Part shown: piece by piece, positions 42,396 to 54,488 of the stretch
Layout: each line of letters starts with the position of its first letter
Numbering within the stretch: the stretch's first letter is position 1
Origin: Mantamonas sphyraenae
Taxonomy: Eukaryota > CRuMs > Mantamonadidae
NCBI GenBank assembly: GCA_026936335.1
Contig: JAPMXV010000067.1
Coordinates: 310,001 to 374,000, forward strand
DNA: 64,000 nucleotides
Direction of reading: 5' to 3'
Position numbers and translations under genes: made by a program
The notes under the pieces: generated by a model
Seen by the model: the letters and a program-made list of their open reading frames with translations, nothing else
What the model was told of the DNA's origin: nothing
Database searches by the model: none

Positions 42396-45300
42396 ATGGA
42401 ATCGCTGGTTGAGCTGTTGGCAGCAAAGGGTACGTACGAACGGCGTCGAAATGGGTGGGATGGGGGAGGTTGACATTGGACGCTGACACGAATCACACAC
42501 AACATGCAGACATCAAGAGCATGACTGCCGGGGTGGAACAGCTGGAGGAGTACCTGGAGAGTGGCGAAGAGCTGGACGTAAGCGACACGGGCCGTTTTCC
42601 TACACACACACAGCATGCACAGACGCTGACACGTGACGTGGGCTGGGTTACACGCGTGTGAATGGGCAATCGCACAGCACGAGTGGGTGGACGTGCTCTT
42701 TGACGCGCTCAGCAGCGTGATCGCCTCGTCGAACTTCAAGTTGAGCCGGGCGGGCTTGCAGCAAACCGCGGCGCTGATCGAACGCATGGGCGACTCGTCC
42801 ACCATCTACTTTAACAAAATCATCAAGCCCAGCATCGACCGGTAAGGGAACGGGAGGAGGCTGGGCGAGGAGAGGGGAGCAGACGTTCCGGCAGGCGGGG
42901 GACGTGAGCGGGCACTGACCAGCGACCGGCGCGCGCTCACAGGCTGGGAGACGGCAAGGAGCCCGTGCGTGACGCTGCCGTCGACCTGTTTCTGGTCATG
43001 ATGGGCATTGTGGAGCCATCGGAAGTTTTCCACCGCGTAAAGCCTGCGTTTAAGCACAAGAACTGGCGTGTGCGCGAGACGGTTCGTTCAAGAGAGAAAT
43101 CTCGCGCCCTTTTTCACCTGCCGAACTCCACCGCACTGCGTTCGCCACCATCGAGGCCGCTAGGTGCAGCATGCACACGGCCGTGGCCACGCAACCCCTT
43201 TTATGAGGATATGGCGTGGTGGCAGCTGTTGCACACGGTCGCTGCTGTGGGGAGGCCAGAGCAGCGGGGAGCGGGCAAAATGGAGCGGTGGAATTGCGGC
43301 GAGGTAGAACAGGGCACACAGGGCACATGGGGCGTCTTACTGACACATGGAACCCGGACGGTCGGTTGCGTATGGTTGTGTGTGCACAGGTTCTGCTGCT
43401 GTTCAATCGCACAGTGGACATGTTTGGCGGCGACTCGCTGGATTTTGACGAGGTGCTGCCGCTGGTTGCGCCGTTGTTGGCCGACCAGGCAGCAGGGGTA
43501 CGTGACAACGCCTTTTCGTCCATGGAGCTCATGTACAGTGTCCAGGGCTCGTCGTTCATCACGGCAGTCAAGGGCAACAAGCAGATCCACGCACGCACAC
43601 TGAAGATCCTGCTCGGGCGGTTTGAGCAGGTGCAGGTGGAGGACTCGCCCGGGTCCGCAGGCAGCAGTGGCCACCTCTACGACGTCAGCAGCGAAGCAGG
43701 CGCACTCAGTAACAACACACGCAGCCCCAAGGTGGCGCGCAGCTCCAGCCGTTTGCGCGAGGGCGATCTGGACATGGGTTCCACAGGAGGCACCGGCGGC
43801 GGCTCCGGAGGCGGAGGTCGGCCCAGCTCGGGCTCGCGCTCGGTGGCCAGCGGCGGCTCGTCCAACAGCAATCTGGACTTTAACATGGACACTTTCTTTG
43901 ACAAGGACTTTGGCGTGCAGAGTTTCCGCAACGAGCGCGACCTGCAGAAGCAGCTGGACGAGATTGCAAACAACATCAAGAACACGACGGACGATTGGGA
44001 GGTGCGCAGGGCGAACGTGCGCAAATTGGGCGCCCTCATCAACGGAGGCGTGCTGGACGAGCACTACGATGTGTTTATCCAATACCTCAAGGACATCCGC
44101 AGCAAGCTGAACAAGCAGATCAGCGACCTGCGCTCAGCCGTTGTGCGCGACACCTGCGCCACCTGCGTCTTTATTTCCGAGAACCTGGGTGATGCGTTTG
44201 CGCCCATCTTTGAGTATCTGATGCCCTCGTTGCTCAAACAGTGTTCTGTGCGCACCAAGGTCATTGCCAGCAGCGGCCAGCTGTGCATCCAGAGCGTCAT
44301 CCTGAACACCACAGCGCCACGAGCCATCACCAAGGTCATCGAGGGGTTGCAGACACGCAGCAAAGACCTGCGGGAACGCTGCATCGAATACCTGCTGCTC
44401 ATGCTCGAGGCATGGCAGCGAGAGGCTTTTGCCAAGCACGCCGACGCTCTGTACACATGCATCAAGGACTCCATCAGCGACTCGTCGTCGTATGTGCGTG
44501 TGCGTGCACGTCGTTGCTACTGGGCCTACAAGCAGCATTTTGTGGACCGGGCCAATCGCATGATGAAGGGTCTGGATTCGTCGCAACAGAAATACCTGTA
44601 CGACGAGCTGCAAGGAGGAGGCTCGTCGTCGTCGTCATCATCGTCTTCGTCGTCATCCTCTTCCTCATCGTCGTCCACACGTCAGCGGCCAGGCACAGCA
44701 CCGGCGCGCAAGAGCAGGCCGTCGAGCGGATCGTCGCGCAGCGGCAGCGGCCTGTCGTCGACAGGACGGGGCAAGCGACCAAGCAGCGGTTCTGCAGGAG
44801 GCAACAGCTCGACACGTACGCGGCCAGCAAGCAGCAAGGGCTCCAGCGGAGGTCTGCGCAACGGAGGCGGAGCCAAGCGCGTAGGCAGTGGAGGCAGCAG
44901 GGGAGGCTCTGCAGGCGCGTCGTCGTCGACGACAACGTCGTCCAACACCGTGTTGGCGACGGGTGCGTCACGTGTGGTGCACAGTCTGGCGTCGGAAGGG
45001 TCGGAGGAGCAGGAGGACGAAGGCCTTGGCCAAGAGAGGGAAAAGTCGGTGTACGATACGAGCATCAAGTCGCTGTTGCGAAAGGCACAAGGGAACGACT
45101 GGTCTCTGCGATTGCAGGCGTTCAACACGCTGGCGGCGCTATACAAGTCGCAGCAAGGTCAGACCAAGATCATGAGTGGGTCCAACCTAGACAAGCTGAT
45201 GGTTCTGTACGAAGACAAACTGAGCGAAAGCCACGCAAAGGTGGCTTTGGTGGTGCTGCACTCGTTCAGCGACCTGGTGGTGCAGTTCAACGAGCACATG

Positions 45301-46662
45301 GAAGGCCAGATGGACCGGTTCCTGGGCAAACTGTTCTTGCGCCTGAGCGACACCAAGGAGAGCCTGCGCACGGCGGCATCCAACGTGCTCAAGCTCATTG
45401 CCGACCTGTTTACACCCAACTCTCTCATGCCCTCTCTGTTCAAGGCGCTGGCGGACGAAACGAGTGCCAGTGTGCGCCTGAGCACGGTCAAGTACATTGT
45501 GGACTTGCTGCCGGCCTCGCACGAGTACCTGTACATGGGCAACCACATGAAGTTCTTTGTGTACAAGTTCTTGGAAGTGAGCAAGGACCGCAACCAGGAG
45601 CTGCGTCACGCCGGCGTGGAGGCGCTGCTCAACTTGTACGACGTCAACGAAGAACACTTTCTCAAGCAGGCAAACACCTTGTCACCGACCAACGTGCTTG
45701 CCCTGCGCAAAACGCTGGCCAAGCACATCGAGGGCATCGAGTACGTGCTTGGCCCAGAGCCCGACGAGGAAGATGATGAGCCTGAGGAAGGCGATGTCGA
45801 TGTGCAAGAGGAGACGACACAACAGCAGCAGCAGGAACAACAGCAACAACAACAACACAGTGCGTACAACCCGCATGCTTACCATGAGGGCGTCAGGAGT
45901 GGTGACGAAAACACCATGCCATCTGCATCAGGCGGCGGCATGGCCAACAGCAGCGCGAGCCACAAGGCGCTCGTGGACGACGGCAGCATGCCGGACTTTG
46001 TGGCAGCGGTGGCGAGGAGCGTTGGGGACGAGCGTGTGGACGCGCTGCACAAGGTGATTGCGGTGAGCCGCGAAAACGACGTCGGCTTGTGGGAGGAACA
46101 CTTTGACCTAGTGCTGTCCGAGGTGCTCAACGCTCTCAGTGACTCCGTGGGGGAGGTGCGAGAGATCGGATGTGTGGTGATCAAGGAGCTTGCAGAGAAC
46201 CAGCCAGACGGGTTTGGCGACGTGTTGGCCACAGTCGTCAACCACCTGCTGCTTCTGTACGCAGACGACACACGAGAGGTGAGCCAGGCTGCGGAAGAGG
46301 CGATGGAGGCAGTGTTGGAGGCATGTGAAACCCAGGCGTGCCTGGAGCTTCTGAATCCCCTCGTCAGCGAAGAGGACGGCGCCACACTGCAGCTCAGCAT
46401 CCGCTTGCTGTCCAGTGTACTCTCGCGTATCCAAAACCGGGACGAGCTGCACGCCGAGCTCCCGTCGATCTTGCCGGGTATCTTTGCGGCGTTTAACAAC
46501 CCGGTGGCGGATGTGCGCAAAGCGGTGGTTTTCTGCCTTGTCGACCTCTACATGCGTCTCGGCGACGACTTTGCACCCTACCTCACCAACCTGTCCACCT
46601 CTCAGCTCAAGCTAGTGACCATCTATGTCAACCGAATGCGAGCAAAGCAGCAAGGTGACTGA
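42396..46662 (+). CDS. CLASP: CLASP/TOG-domain microtubule-associated protein
   Basis: Five exons (42396-42429, 42510-42577, 42678-42841, 42943-43081, 43390-46662) encode 1,225 residues. CLASP proteins bind microtubules and promote rescue at plus ends, kinetochores and the cell cortex. The spliced N terminus starts MESLVELLAAKDIKSMTAGV. A TOG array follows (PSIDRLGDGKEPVRDAAVDL, FKHKNWRVRETVLLLF, DNAFSSMELMYSVQG). A second TOG lies around residues 290-500 (DDWEVRRANVRKLGALINGG). A Ser/Arg/Gly-rich basic linker then begins with an uninterrupted poly-Ser run. At least two more TOG-like helical arrays follow (SIKSLLRKAQGNDWSLRLQA, then VDALHKVIAVSRENDVG). No clear SxIP motif is visible. All four introns have CTGAC branches; the intron 4 donor is the unusual GTTCGT. 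Confidence 0.9.
44626..44680 (+). repeat. Poly-Ser coding tract in CLASP linker
   Basis: A run of TCG, TCA and TCC codons encodes about 18 consecutive Ser. Mixed codon use argues against recent slippage. Confidence 0.85.
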
Positions 46663-46729
46663 GAGTGGGAGAAAGCAATGGAGAATTTTTCGACTTGAGT
46701 TGCGTTTTCATTTTCCTTGCAGGTCACGA

Positions 46730-49714
46730 TCATTCGGCGGCCTTCTTCTTGCCCTTCTTGCCCTTCTTGCCAGGCTTGCCAAGCATGCTGGTGTGACGCG
46801 TGGCGGGGCCGAGAACAACGTTGCGCACGCGTGCGCCAAAGTCGAGGCTGCAAATCGTCTCGCCAACGTTCGCTGTGGCCGGACTGACGCAAAGGAACAT
46901 GAGAGTCTTGCTGTCACCTCCGAGAGAGTCTTGCAGAAGGTAGGTGAGCTTGCTGTTGCGGTAAGGCACGTGGTCCTTCTTGCTCTGCAGAGAGGCAATG
47001 ACGGTGCCGAGGTTGGACAGCGAGTTGTTGATGGCCGCGGCCTCGACAAGGCGCTGGCCCTGTGCCTGGGAACGCGACTGGCGTTCGCTGCCTGCCAGAT
47101 CGACCAGTGTCAGACGGCCGTTTGTCTTGACGCCGCTGATCTTGTTGCGGCTCTCTGCGCGAACCTGCAGCATGGAGTGCGAACGAGAGCTGCGTGCGTT
47201 CATCGAGGTCTCGCCAGTGGTTCGGTTCTCTTCGGCCACGGCGATGAGGTCTTCGATCTCCTCCATGGAGGTGACCAAACGCTCGGTGAGGCCCGGCACG
47301 TAGTTGCCCGAGGGGCCTTGGCGCACCTCGAGCGTCTTTTCGTCGTCCGAGTCGAGCAGATCGTGGATTTTCTCGTTGTAGATCTCCAACGAGGCCACGT
47401 AGATGTTGTACTCATACTCGTCGGCGCGCTCGGTGGTGAGGTTGAACAGCTCCTCCAGTGCCTGGAAATTGACGCCGCGAGCGTCCTTGGGACCCATCAT
47501 GGTGTATGTCTTGCCTGCGCCTGTCTGGCCGTATGCAAAGATGCACACGTTGTAGCCGTCCAAACACGAGGTGATGGTGGGTGCGGTGTCCTGGTAGACG
47601 TCCACCTGGGTGGCCTCGGGACCGTAGACGTTGTCAAACTCGTAGTCCTGGGTGTCGCCACGCTCGTTGGTGACGCGTACGGTGCTGTCGTCAATGACCT
47701 CCACGCCAATGGTGTCGTTCTCCGAGATTTCCTTGTCGTTGAGGCCACGGCAGCGCAGAAAGACGCGGATGTTGCCGCGCATCTCTTGGATCTTGTTGTA
47801 CAGCATCTTGCGCTTGAGGTTCTCCGCACGGTACTTGGCCTTGTACATATCCAGGGCCTTGCCCATGTTCTTGATGACCTTGCCGACCTCCTTCTCGTTT
47901 GTGGTAAAGAGGGGCGTAAACTCGGTGATCTGAGTGCGGGTGAGGGCCTTGAGTTCGTCGTAGTCGGGCTTCAGTTTCTGGTACTCCATCTGCACGGCGC
48001 GCACCTTTGTCATGAGGGCAGCCACGGCTCCGGCTTTGTTCTGGGACTCCTCGCGCTTGGCCGACAGTTCGGCCTTGGTGCTGTCCAGCTGTTCCTGCAA
48101 CTCGGCGATGGAGGCGTCTCGAGCCTGGATGGTTTCGCGAGCGCTGTCCAGCTCGTGCTTGGCGTCCGAAAGGGCCGCATCCTTCTCCTGAGCCTCCTTT
48201 TGGGCGCTGTCGAGGGCGGCGTCCTTCTCGGCAATGACTGACTGGAAGGAGGCCTCGCCCTGGGTGCGCATGACTTCCAGCTCCTTGTTGAGTTCTTCCA
48301 CACGCTCGTTGACGCTCTTGGCCTCGATTTCGGCCTTGCTGCGTGCCTTTTCCGTCTCCTGCAGGGAGCTCTTTGCCTGCTCAAGCTCGGCGGCCAGACT
48401 GGTTGCCTTGGCACGGCTCTTCTCTGCCTCGGAATTGGCTGTGTTGAGATCCTCCTTGACACTGCGCAGGTCGTTCTCCAGGGTCTGGATGCGCTCCAGA
48501 CCTGCGTTCTGGCTCTTGCCCAGCTGCGAGGAGGCTGCCTCGAGGCTGTCCAGCTTGCCCTGAAGGCGGGCCACCTCCTTGGTGGCGTCGTCCAGCTTGC
48601 GCTTGAGTTCTGCGTTCTCGCTCTCCATTTCGGACAGCTCGCGCTCGCGCTCCTCAACCTGCTCCTCCAGCTGCTTGCGGGTGGCAGTGACGCTGGAGGC
48701 CGAGTCGAGGCCTTGGTTGCCGAGGCCGGCTTCCTCGAGGGCGACCTGCAGCTCTTCGACCTGCTCTTCCAGCTGCAGGATCTTCATCTTGTCTTCGTTC
48801 ATGTCCTTGACGGTGGATTGGCGGGTGAGGCTCTTGCGAAGGTCGACCGGCTCGCTGCTGCCGGTGTCTTTCCAGGCGTCGGGGAATTTGACCCAGGTGT
48901 TGAGTTCTTCGTCGAAAAAGTAGCGGACCTTGACCTCCTCGAAGCCGTAGCAGGTGGTGTAGGTGTGGCCCTGGGCGTCTGTGTAGGTGCCGTACTCCTC
49001 CTCGTCGTCTTCGTCCTCGTCTTCCTCGTCGGCAGCGACAAAGGAGCCGTTCTTGAGAAGCTCCTCCGGGAACGGCTCCCACTCGCTCTTTTCAAAGTTG
49101 ATGTAGTAGCGGTTGCCGTCTTCGGCGAGGTAGGTGAAGTATTCGGTGCCGTCGTTGCTGACAAAGCGGTCGAATTGGATGTCGTTCTGGTCCGTCTCTT
49201 CCTCGGCCTCGCGAAGGACGCCTGCGGCTTCCATTTCCTTGGGCAGGGGCTGCCAAGACATGGACTCGAGATCCTGGTAGTACAGGTCGCCGTCTTCGTT
49301 GCGGTAGACTGTGTGTTCGTCGCCGCTGTCCATGGTGAGGACGTAGTAGGTGACGCTGGGCTCGTGTTCGCTGTCGTGGTTGTCGATCGGCGTGGCCTGC
49401 GTGCTTTCTGCGGGAATGCTCATCGTGCTGTTCTTCTGTTGCTTGTTGCTTGGTTTGTTGTTGTTGGTGGTGGCTTGCGTGTTGTTGCTCTGTGTGCCAC
49501 TGGATGTGCTTGCGCTGCTTGCTGCTGCGGTGTTGCTGTGCGCAACGGCTTTTTCAGCCGTTGAACCGGCTTTTCCGGCTTCTCCGCCGCTGGCGGTGTC
49601 CTTTGCGCTGTTCTGGCTGGGGTTTTGCTTCTGGTTTGTTTCCGGGTTTGTTTGCGGGGTGTTCTTGTTTGTGGTCGAGGTGTTGCTAGTGTTCTTGCTT
49701 GTTCCGCAACCCAT
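46730..49714 (-). CDS. Kinesin-14 (C-terminal motor) with predicted N-myristoyl/palmitoyl signal
   Basis: This single-exon gene encodes 994 residues. The N terminus, MGCGTSKN, fits the signal for N-myristoylation of Gly2 with palmitoylation of Cys3. A polar Asn/Gln/Ser-rich region follows. Three repeats then each end in W-x-x-(L/F)-P after a tyrosine-rich strand (LYYQDLESMSWQPLPKEM, RYYINFEKSEWEPFPEEL, VRYFFDEELNTWVKFPDAW), resembling half WW domains. Coiled coil spans about residues 310-620. The neck and motor begin at IQEMRGNIRVFLRCRGLND, typical of minus-end-directed kinesin-14. The P-loop is GQTGAGKTYTM near residue 728, switch I NARSSRSH near 837, switch II DLAGSER near 870. The tail is Lys/Gly-rich. 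The motor would presumably move membrane-attached cargo or anchor microtubules, but that is inference. The stop is 67 bp from the convergent CLASP stop. Confidence 0.93.
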   Translation of the reverse strand: MGCGTSKNTSNTSTTNKNTPQTNPETNQKQNPSQNSAKDTASGGEAGKAGSTAEKAVAHSNTAAASSASTSSGTQSNNTQATTNNNKPSNKQQKNSTMSIPAESTQATPIDNHDSEHEPSVTYYVLTMDSGDEHTVYRNEDGDLYYQDLESMSWQPLPKEMEAAGVLREAEEETDQNDIQFDRFVSNDGTEYFTYLAEDGNRYYINFEKSEWEPFPEELLKNGSFVAADEEDEDEDDEEEYGTYTDAQGHTYTTCYGFEEVKVRYFFDEELNTWVKFPDAWKDTGSSEPVDLRKSLTRQSTVKDMNEDKMKILQLEEQVEELQVALEEAGLGNQGLDSASSVTATRKQLEEQVEERERELSEMESENAELKRKLDDATKEVARLQGKLDSLEAASSQLGKSQNAGLERIQTLENDLRSVKEDLNTANSEAEKSRAKATSLAAELEQAKSSLQETEKARSKAEIEAKSVNERVEELNKELEVMRTQGEASFQSVIAEKDAALDSAQKEAQEKDAALSDAKHELDSARETIQARDASIAELQEQLDSTKAELSAKREESQNKAGAVAALMTKVRAVQMEYQKLKPDYDELKALTRTQITEFTPLFTTNEKEVGKVIKNMGKALDMYKAKYRAENLKRKMLYNKIQEMRGNIRVFLRCRGLNDKEISENDTIGVEVIDDSTVRVTNERGDTQDYEFDNVYGPEATQVDVYQDTAPTITSCLDGYNVCIFAYGQTGAGKTYTMMGPKDARGVNFQALEELFNLTTERADEYEYNIYVASLEIYNEKIHDLLDSDDEKTLEVRQGPSGNYVPGLTERLVTSMEEIEDLIAVAEENRTTGETSMNARSSRSHSMLQVRAESRNKISGVKTNGRLTLVDLAGSERQSRSQAQGQRLVEAAAINNSLSNLGTVIASLQSKKDHVPYRNSKLTYLLQDSLGGDSKTLMFLCVSPATANVGETICSLDFGARVRNVVLGPATRHTSMLGKPGKKGKKGKKKAAE

Positions 49715-50040
49715 GCAGGGGCTGGTTTGTCGACGTGGGTGAAATCTGGGCCGCTGTGCGGCTGAAAAGACGTTTAGCTTGAAGGGCTAAAAGGAGGGCA
49801 GCAGGCTCAGGGTGTGCTGCGTTCGACTCGGCGCTCTAAAGCTGGCACGGAGTAGAGAGGTGTGCAATGAATAATGCGATGGCGGGGCCGTGGTTTTGAG
49901 ACGCTGCGGGCACAGGGGAGGGGACTCCGGAGCAGGTGACGGCAAACGGGTATGCGATGGGCGAGTGAACGCGATGTGCGCATGCAGATGCAAAGCAAGG
50001 AACGCATCGATTCGAGTGCTACAGATCTGAGAGAGCACAC
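49715..50040. promoter_or_regulatory. 326-bp divergent region between kinesin-14 and LRR genes
   Basis: This is the longest spacer between divergent genes here and holds both promoters. An AATAATG block near 49870 is its most AT-rich part. I see no other feature. Confidence 0.4.
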
Positions 50041-52554
50041 ATGACGACGCGCAGGATCAAAGCATCGACGCTGGCAGCTAACGGGCGACTGCCTGTGGCG
50101 AGCGGCAACAAGGGACACGGCGGAGGCAAGAGCGGGCCGAACGACGACGACGGCGGGGCAGGACACATGGTGGGCGCAAACGACATGGGAGGGCAAACAG
50201 CAGCGTCAGCATCCAAGGACGCAGGCGCTCTGAATGGCAACTGGAGCAACGTGGGGCTGGGTGGCGTGTTTTCGGCCGTCTACGGCGATGTCTCGTTGCG
50301 CGACGAGGTGATTCACGACCTGTACATGGCACGGTGTCGCGATGTGGGCGAATTGGCAAACAACGACGCCATGAAGGGGTTCAAGGACCATGTGGCCACG
50401 CACTGCAAAGGTGGGTAGAGTGGGAGAGCGCGGTGGGGCCGGTGAACGCGAACGGCTCAACGGCTAGCGCGGCGTGGATGAGGAAGGAGACGCGCGTAGC
50501 ACGGACACACGATGCACCACGGAGTAGACACTGACACGTCGAGGTGCACACACACACACACACACACACATGCTTGGACGGTGCTGGTACAACCCCCAAT
50601 GGATGGGTGGGCATGACTTGGGACTCTGGCTGCTGCAACGAACACACAGGCACGGAGATCCACCTGCGTGGCTCACGACTGGGGTCACAGTGTGCCATTG
50701 TGCTGGCACGCAACTGCAAGGCGGACAAGTTGACGCACGTGGACCTGCATGCAAACTGTACGTGGGTGAGGGGCGGCGCAGGGCAGGGTTGGAACGAGAG
50801 CGCGACATGCTGACACACCCCGTGTATATATCTCAGTTATGAGCGATGCAGGTGTAGAGGCACTTGTGGAGTTGATGAAGGACAACGGCCACATCCGACA
50901 CATGAACATCGGGTGCAACGGGATCCGGACAAAGGGCGGGATGCTGCTTGCTGACCTGCTGAAGGCAAACACGACGCTGCGGTCGCTGGAACTGGGTGTG
51001 GAGCACGAAGAGAGGTATGCAAACAAGATCGAGAACAGTGGAAGCCACGCGATCATCAAAGCACTGCGGTACAACACGACGCTGCGGTCGCTGGGCCTGA
51101 ACAAGAATGAGATGTCGACAGACAACGATAAGGAGCGACAGGCGTACCACACACTGGCCAAGGTGCTGCGTGCACACAACAACACGCTGAGTGCGCTGCG
51201 GCTGGGTCGCACGGATCTGGGCACAACGGGAGGCGTGGAGATTGTGGAGGCGCTGAACAAGAACACAGGCATCCAGCAACTGGATTTGCACAACAACAAC
51301 ATGGGAGCCGAAGTGGGCAAGGCTGCAGGGTACATGTTGCAGTACAACAGGACGCTCTTCAATCTGTCGATGGCACACAACAACGTGGGCGTTCGCGGAT
51401 GCAAAGCCATCGGCAATGCATTGCGCGTGAACGAGACTCTGGCTGTGCTGGACCTGGAGAACAATGGCATGGGCAACCCAGGCGTGCTGGAGATCGCGGA
51501 GGCCCTGGAGACAAACCGTACTCTGACGATGTTGAACCTGAGCAACAACGGGTTTGACACGGAGGGCGGCAATGCGCTGGCGGAAGCGGTGCTGGTGAAC
51601 GATGTGCTGATCTCGCTGAAAATCAACGGGAATGAGCTGCGAGACGAGACGGCGTGCGCGTTTGCATTTACGGTGTCGCAGAATTCTGTGCTGCTGCATC
51701 TGGAAATGAGCAGGTGCAAAGTGGGCGACACGGGCGCGTTGGATCTGGCCAGCGCGTTGGAGGTGAACGACACGCTCCTGACGCTGAAGCTGGCGGGCAA
51801 CTACGTGACGGACCATGCTGGAAAGGTGCTCACGGAGTCGCTGAAGCAGAACAGGAGAGTCCGGCTGGTGGAACTGTCGGGCAACCAAATCGACCACACA
51901 CACATGTTGATCACAAAGCGCATCTGTCAGAGGAATCGGGAGCTGGCCAAGAATGCCAAGGCAGCCCCGTTGTTGCGGAAGATCATGCGGCTGACGCACG
52001 AGCTGAGTGCGCTGTCGGAGACGGAATCAAAGCTGCAGAAGGAGCGGATGACGTGTTTGCAGCACCGTGAAGAGATCAACAACATCGAGGAAGCGATGGA
52101 GATCCTCAAGATTGACCAGGCAAAGCAGGAGGAACAACTGCGGTTGCAATTGGAGAACCAGGCCAAGTTTACACAGGACGCCATTGCGGCCAACGCAGAT
52201 CGGGTCAACGACCTGAAGACGCTGGAGGAGGAGAGTGAGCAGAAGCTGAAGGAGATCAGCGAGTCGATCGAAGAACAGGTACAGATGCGAAACTACTACA
52301 CGGAACGGGCTGAGAAGCTGGAGGCACAGCTGGAGAGCATGAAGGAGGCACTGCCACGCACGGTGGAGGAGCTGGAAAAGAAGATTGAGGCGGTGAAGGA
52401 AGAGCGTGCCAAGTTTGAGGAAATGGGCAAAGAGCGCCGTGCGCGACTCGCTGAGGAGGCCGCCAAGGCAGAGGAGGCGCGTGCAGCACGGTCGCGCAGG
52501 CGAGGGCGACGTGGACGGTCTCGCACGTCGGGGCGACGCACACGGAACACGTGA
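50041..52554 (+). CDS. Leucine-rich-repeat (RI-type) protein with C-terminal coiled coil
   Basis: Exons 50041-50410, 50650-50757 and 50837-52554 encode 731 residues. Introns use GTGGGT and GTACGT and both have CTGACAC branches. Splicing restores a repeat (LTHVDLHANFMSDAGVEALV). About ten to twelve ribonuclease-inhibitor-type repeats follow, each about 28 residues (NTTLRSLGLNKNEMS, NTGIQQLDLHNNNMG, NETLAVLDLENNGMG, NRTLTMLNLSNNGFD). A coiled coil spans about residues 540-700, and the tail is very Arg-rich (RSRRRGRRGRSRTSGRRTRN). The first 80 residues are disordered. Similar LRR/coiled-coil proteins occur in flagellar axonemes, but I cannot name an orthologue. RI-type LRRs bind proteins; the partner is unknown. 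Confidence 0.85.
50547..50570 (+). repeat. (CA)12 microsatellite in LRR-gene intron 1
   Basis: A perfect CA run lies just after the ACTGACACG branch sequence of intron 1 and about 80 nt before the acceptor. It lies within the zone kept almost free of AG. Confidence 0.92.
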
Positions 52555-52602
52555 GGCGGGGAAAGTGTTTGCGGCCGCTTTGGCAAAGGAAAATCCGCAT
52601 CG

Positions 52603-54443
52603 ATGTCCAAGCGAAAAGCCGAGCAGGAGGCACTGACGACGCATGTGAAGAGGGTGGAAACCATTTTGGAGAATGTACAAACGTCAAAGGGAGGCACGGA
52701 GAAGCTTGCACGGCTGCTGAAGATGGAAGGTGTGTTGTTTTGGGGCGGGCAAGGGTGAAGCGCGCGGAAACGGTCGGTTCGCGCGTGGGCTGACACGGCG
52801 AGGTGGCAAACGCAGGGTTTGTGGACGAGCTGCTTGCATGGACAGAAGCCAGCCACCTGGCAGCAAACAAGGGTGTGTTCCTGGTGAAGAAGGCGATCTG
52901 GGACAAGGGGTTGGGACGGGAGTTGATGAAAGCGGTGCGAGCGAGCGGGAAGTTTGAACCAAGCATTGCGGAGCGGCTGTTTACGGTGCTGCAATTTGTG
53001 CTGCAGACCAAAAAGTCGACGGCCGAGATCCTGAACGAGAATGTGGTCGTGGATCTACTGCAGCTGGCAAGCAAAGAGCACGAGAACAAGGAACTGGGCA
53101 AACTCGCTGTGGCAGCGCTGCAGATGGCAGCGCAGCAGAGCGCAGATCTGTGCTACGAAATGTGCAGCCACCCAGAGCTGATGGTTCAGGTGCAGCGTCG
53201 CATGGAGGCAGAGGATAAGCAGTTGGTGCGCTGGCTGGGGCTGGTGCAAACGGTGGCGCAGGTGGGCGGCCAGGAATGTTTGGAGCCGCTGATGGAAGCA
53301 AACACAGGGGAACATGGAGACCAGCTTCTGGTGGGCATGTTGCAGCTGTTGAGTGCAGAGGAGTCGTTGAGTCTGGTGCAGGAGGTGCTTGCGACGCTGC
53401 GGAGTCTGGTGAACAACTCTACACAGGCGGTGGCGTCGATGAAGCACCTGGACACACATGGGATGCTAATGCGTCTGGACCAGGACATGCAAGATCTGAT
53501 TGCGGCTGGCGTGCAGGTGGCAGACGCGCGGCGTGTTCAGAACGGAATCGAGGCGGTGCTGCAAGACAGCGGGATCAAATTGCAGGTGTACGACGAAGAG
53601 AGTGCGGCGCTGAAGCTGCAGTCTGTGTACAGGTCACATCGAGTGCGGCAGGAACTGGCAAAGGAGGAGGAAAAGCGCCACGCGGCCGCAAGAACGATCC
53701 AAAGGCGAACGCGCGGCCTGCTTGCGAGGCGAGCAATGGATGAACGGCGGCAGGACGACGCATTGGACCAGGAGAGGAGGAAGCACGAACGGGCAATTGC
53801 AAAGCAGGAGCATCGGTTGCGGGAGCTTGAAACGATGCCATCGTCACAGGTGTCTGCATGGAAAGGCATGCAGACACACCTGACGGTGATGCGTGTGCAA
53901 GCACACTGGCGAGGGTTGGTGCAGCGGCGCAAATACCGGGAGATGCGAGCGCAGGAACGGGAGAGGAAACGGCACGAAAAGGCAAAGGCCATTCAGCGCA
54001 CGTTTCGGGAGCACAGGAAGCGCACACAGCTGCGGATGGCGATGCAGCAGCTGAGTCAACCAAAGATGATGGCACGTGCAACTGTGCGTGCTCACCAAGA
54101 CAGAATCCTTGTGCAGCGTAACCTGAGGAACCACCACACGGAAGATGATTATTATGCGTCGCTGGCGCAGCTGAAACGCAAGGTGGCTGCCAACGAGAGC
54201 GCACGGATCCAGCAGCTGATTGGGGCGCAACGACGCAAGAATGCCATGGAAGAGCTGGACAAGGATGTGGAGGCTCTGCACACGGTGACGTCGCTTGAAA
54301 ACCTGTCGCTTGCAGACCTGGACACCATAGTGTCGAGCATGCCGTCTGTGCACGCTGTGGACGACGAATCGCGACTGGACTTTGAAAACAGGTTGGAGTT
54401 TGTGCGCATGAGCCACGCACGGCATCGGTATGCGGATGTGTGA
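52603..54443 (+). CDS. Helical-repeat protein with four C-terminal IQ motifs
   Basis: Exons 52603-52729 and 52816-54443 encode 584 residues. The GTGTGT intron has a GCTGACAC branch, and AACGCAG is the acceptor that keeps the frame (LLKMEGFVDELLAWTE). The first 320 residues look like an all-helical armadillo-type array (AERLFTVLQFVLQTKKST, LGKLAVAALQMAAQQSAD, SLVQEVLATLRSLVNNST). Four calmodulin-type IQ motifs follow: LKLQSVYRSHRVRQEL, RTIQRRTRGLLARRAM, MRVQAHWRGLVQRRKY and KAIQRTFREHRKRTQL. A coiled-coil tail ends the protein. This layout is common in cytoskeletal and flagellar scaffolds, but I recognise no specific family. It lies 48 bp downstream of the LRR gene on the same strand. Confidence 0.82.
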
Positions 54444-54488
54444 GCAAATGGGGGGGGGGGGCAAATGAAGGTGGGGCATCCAGTCAGT

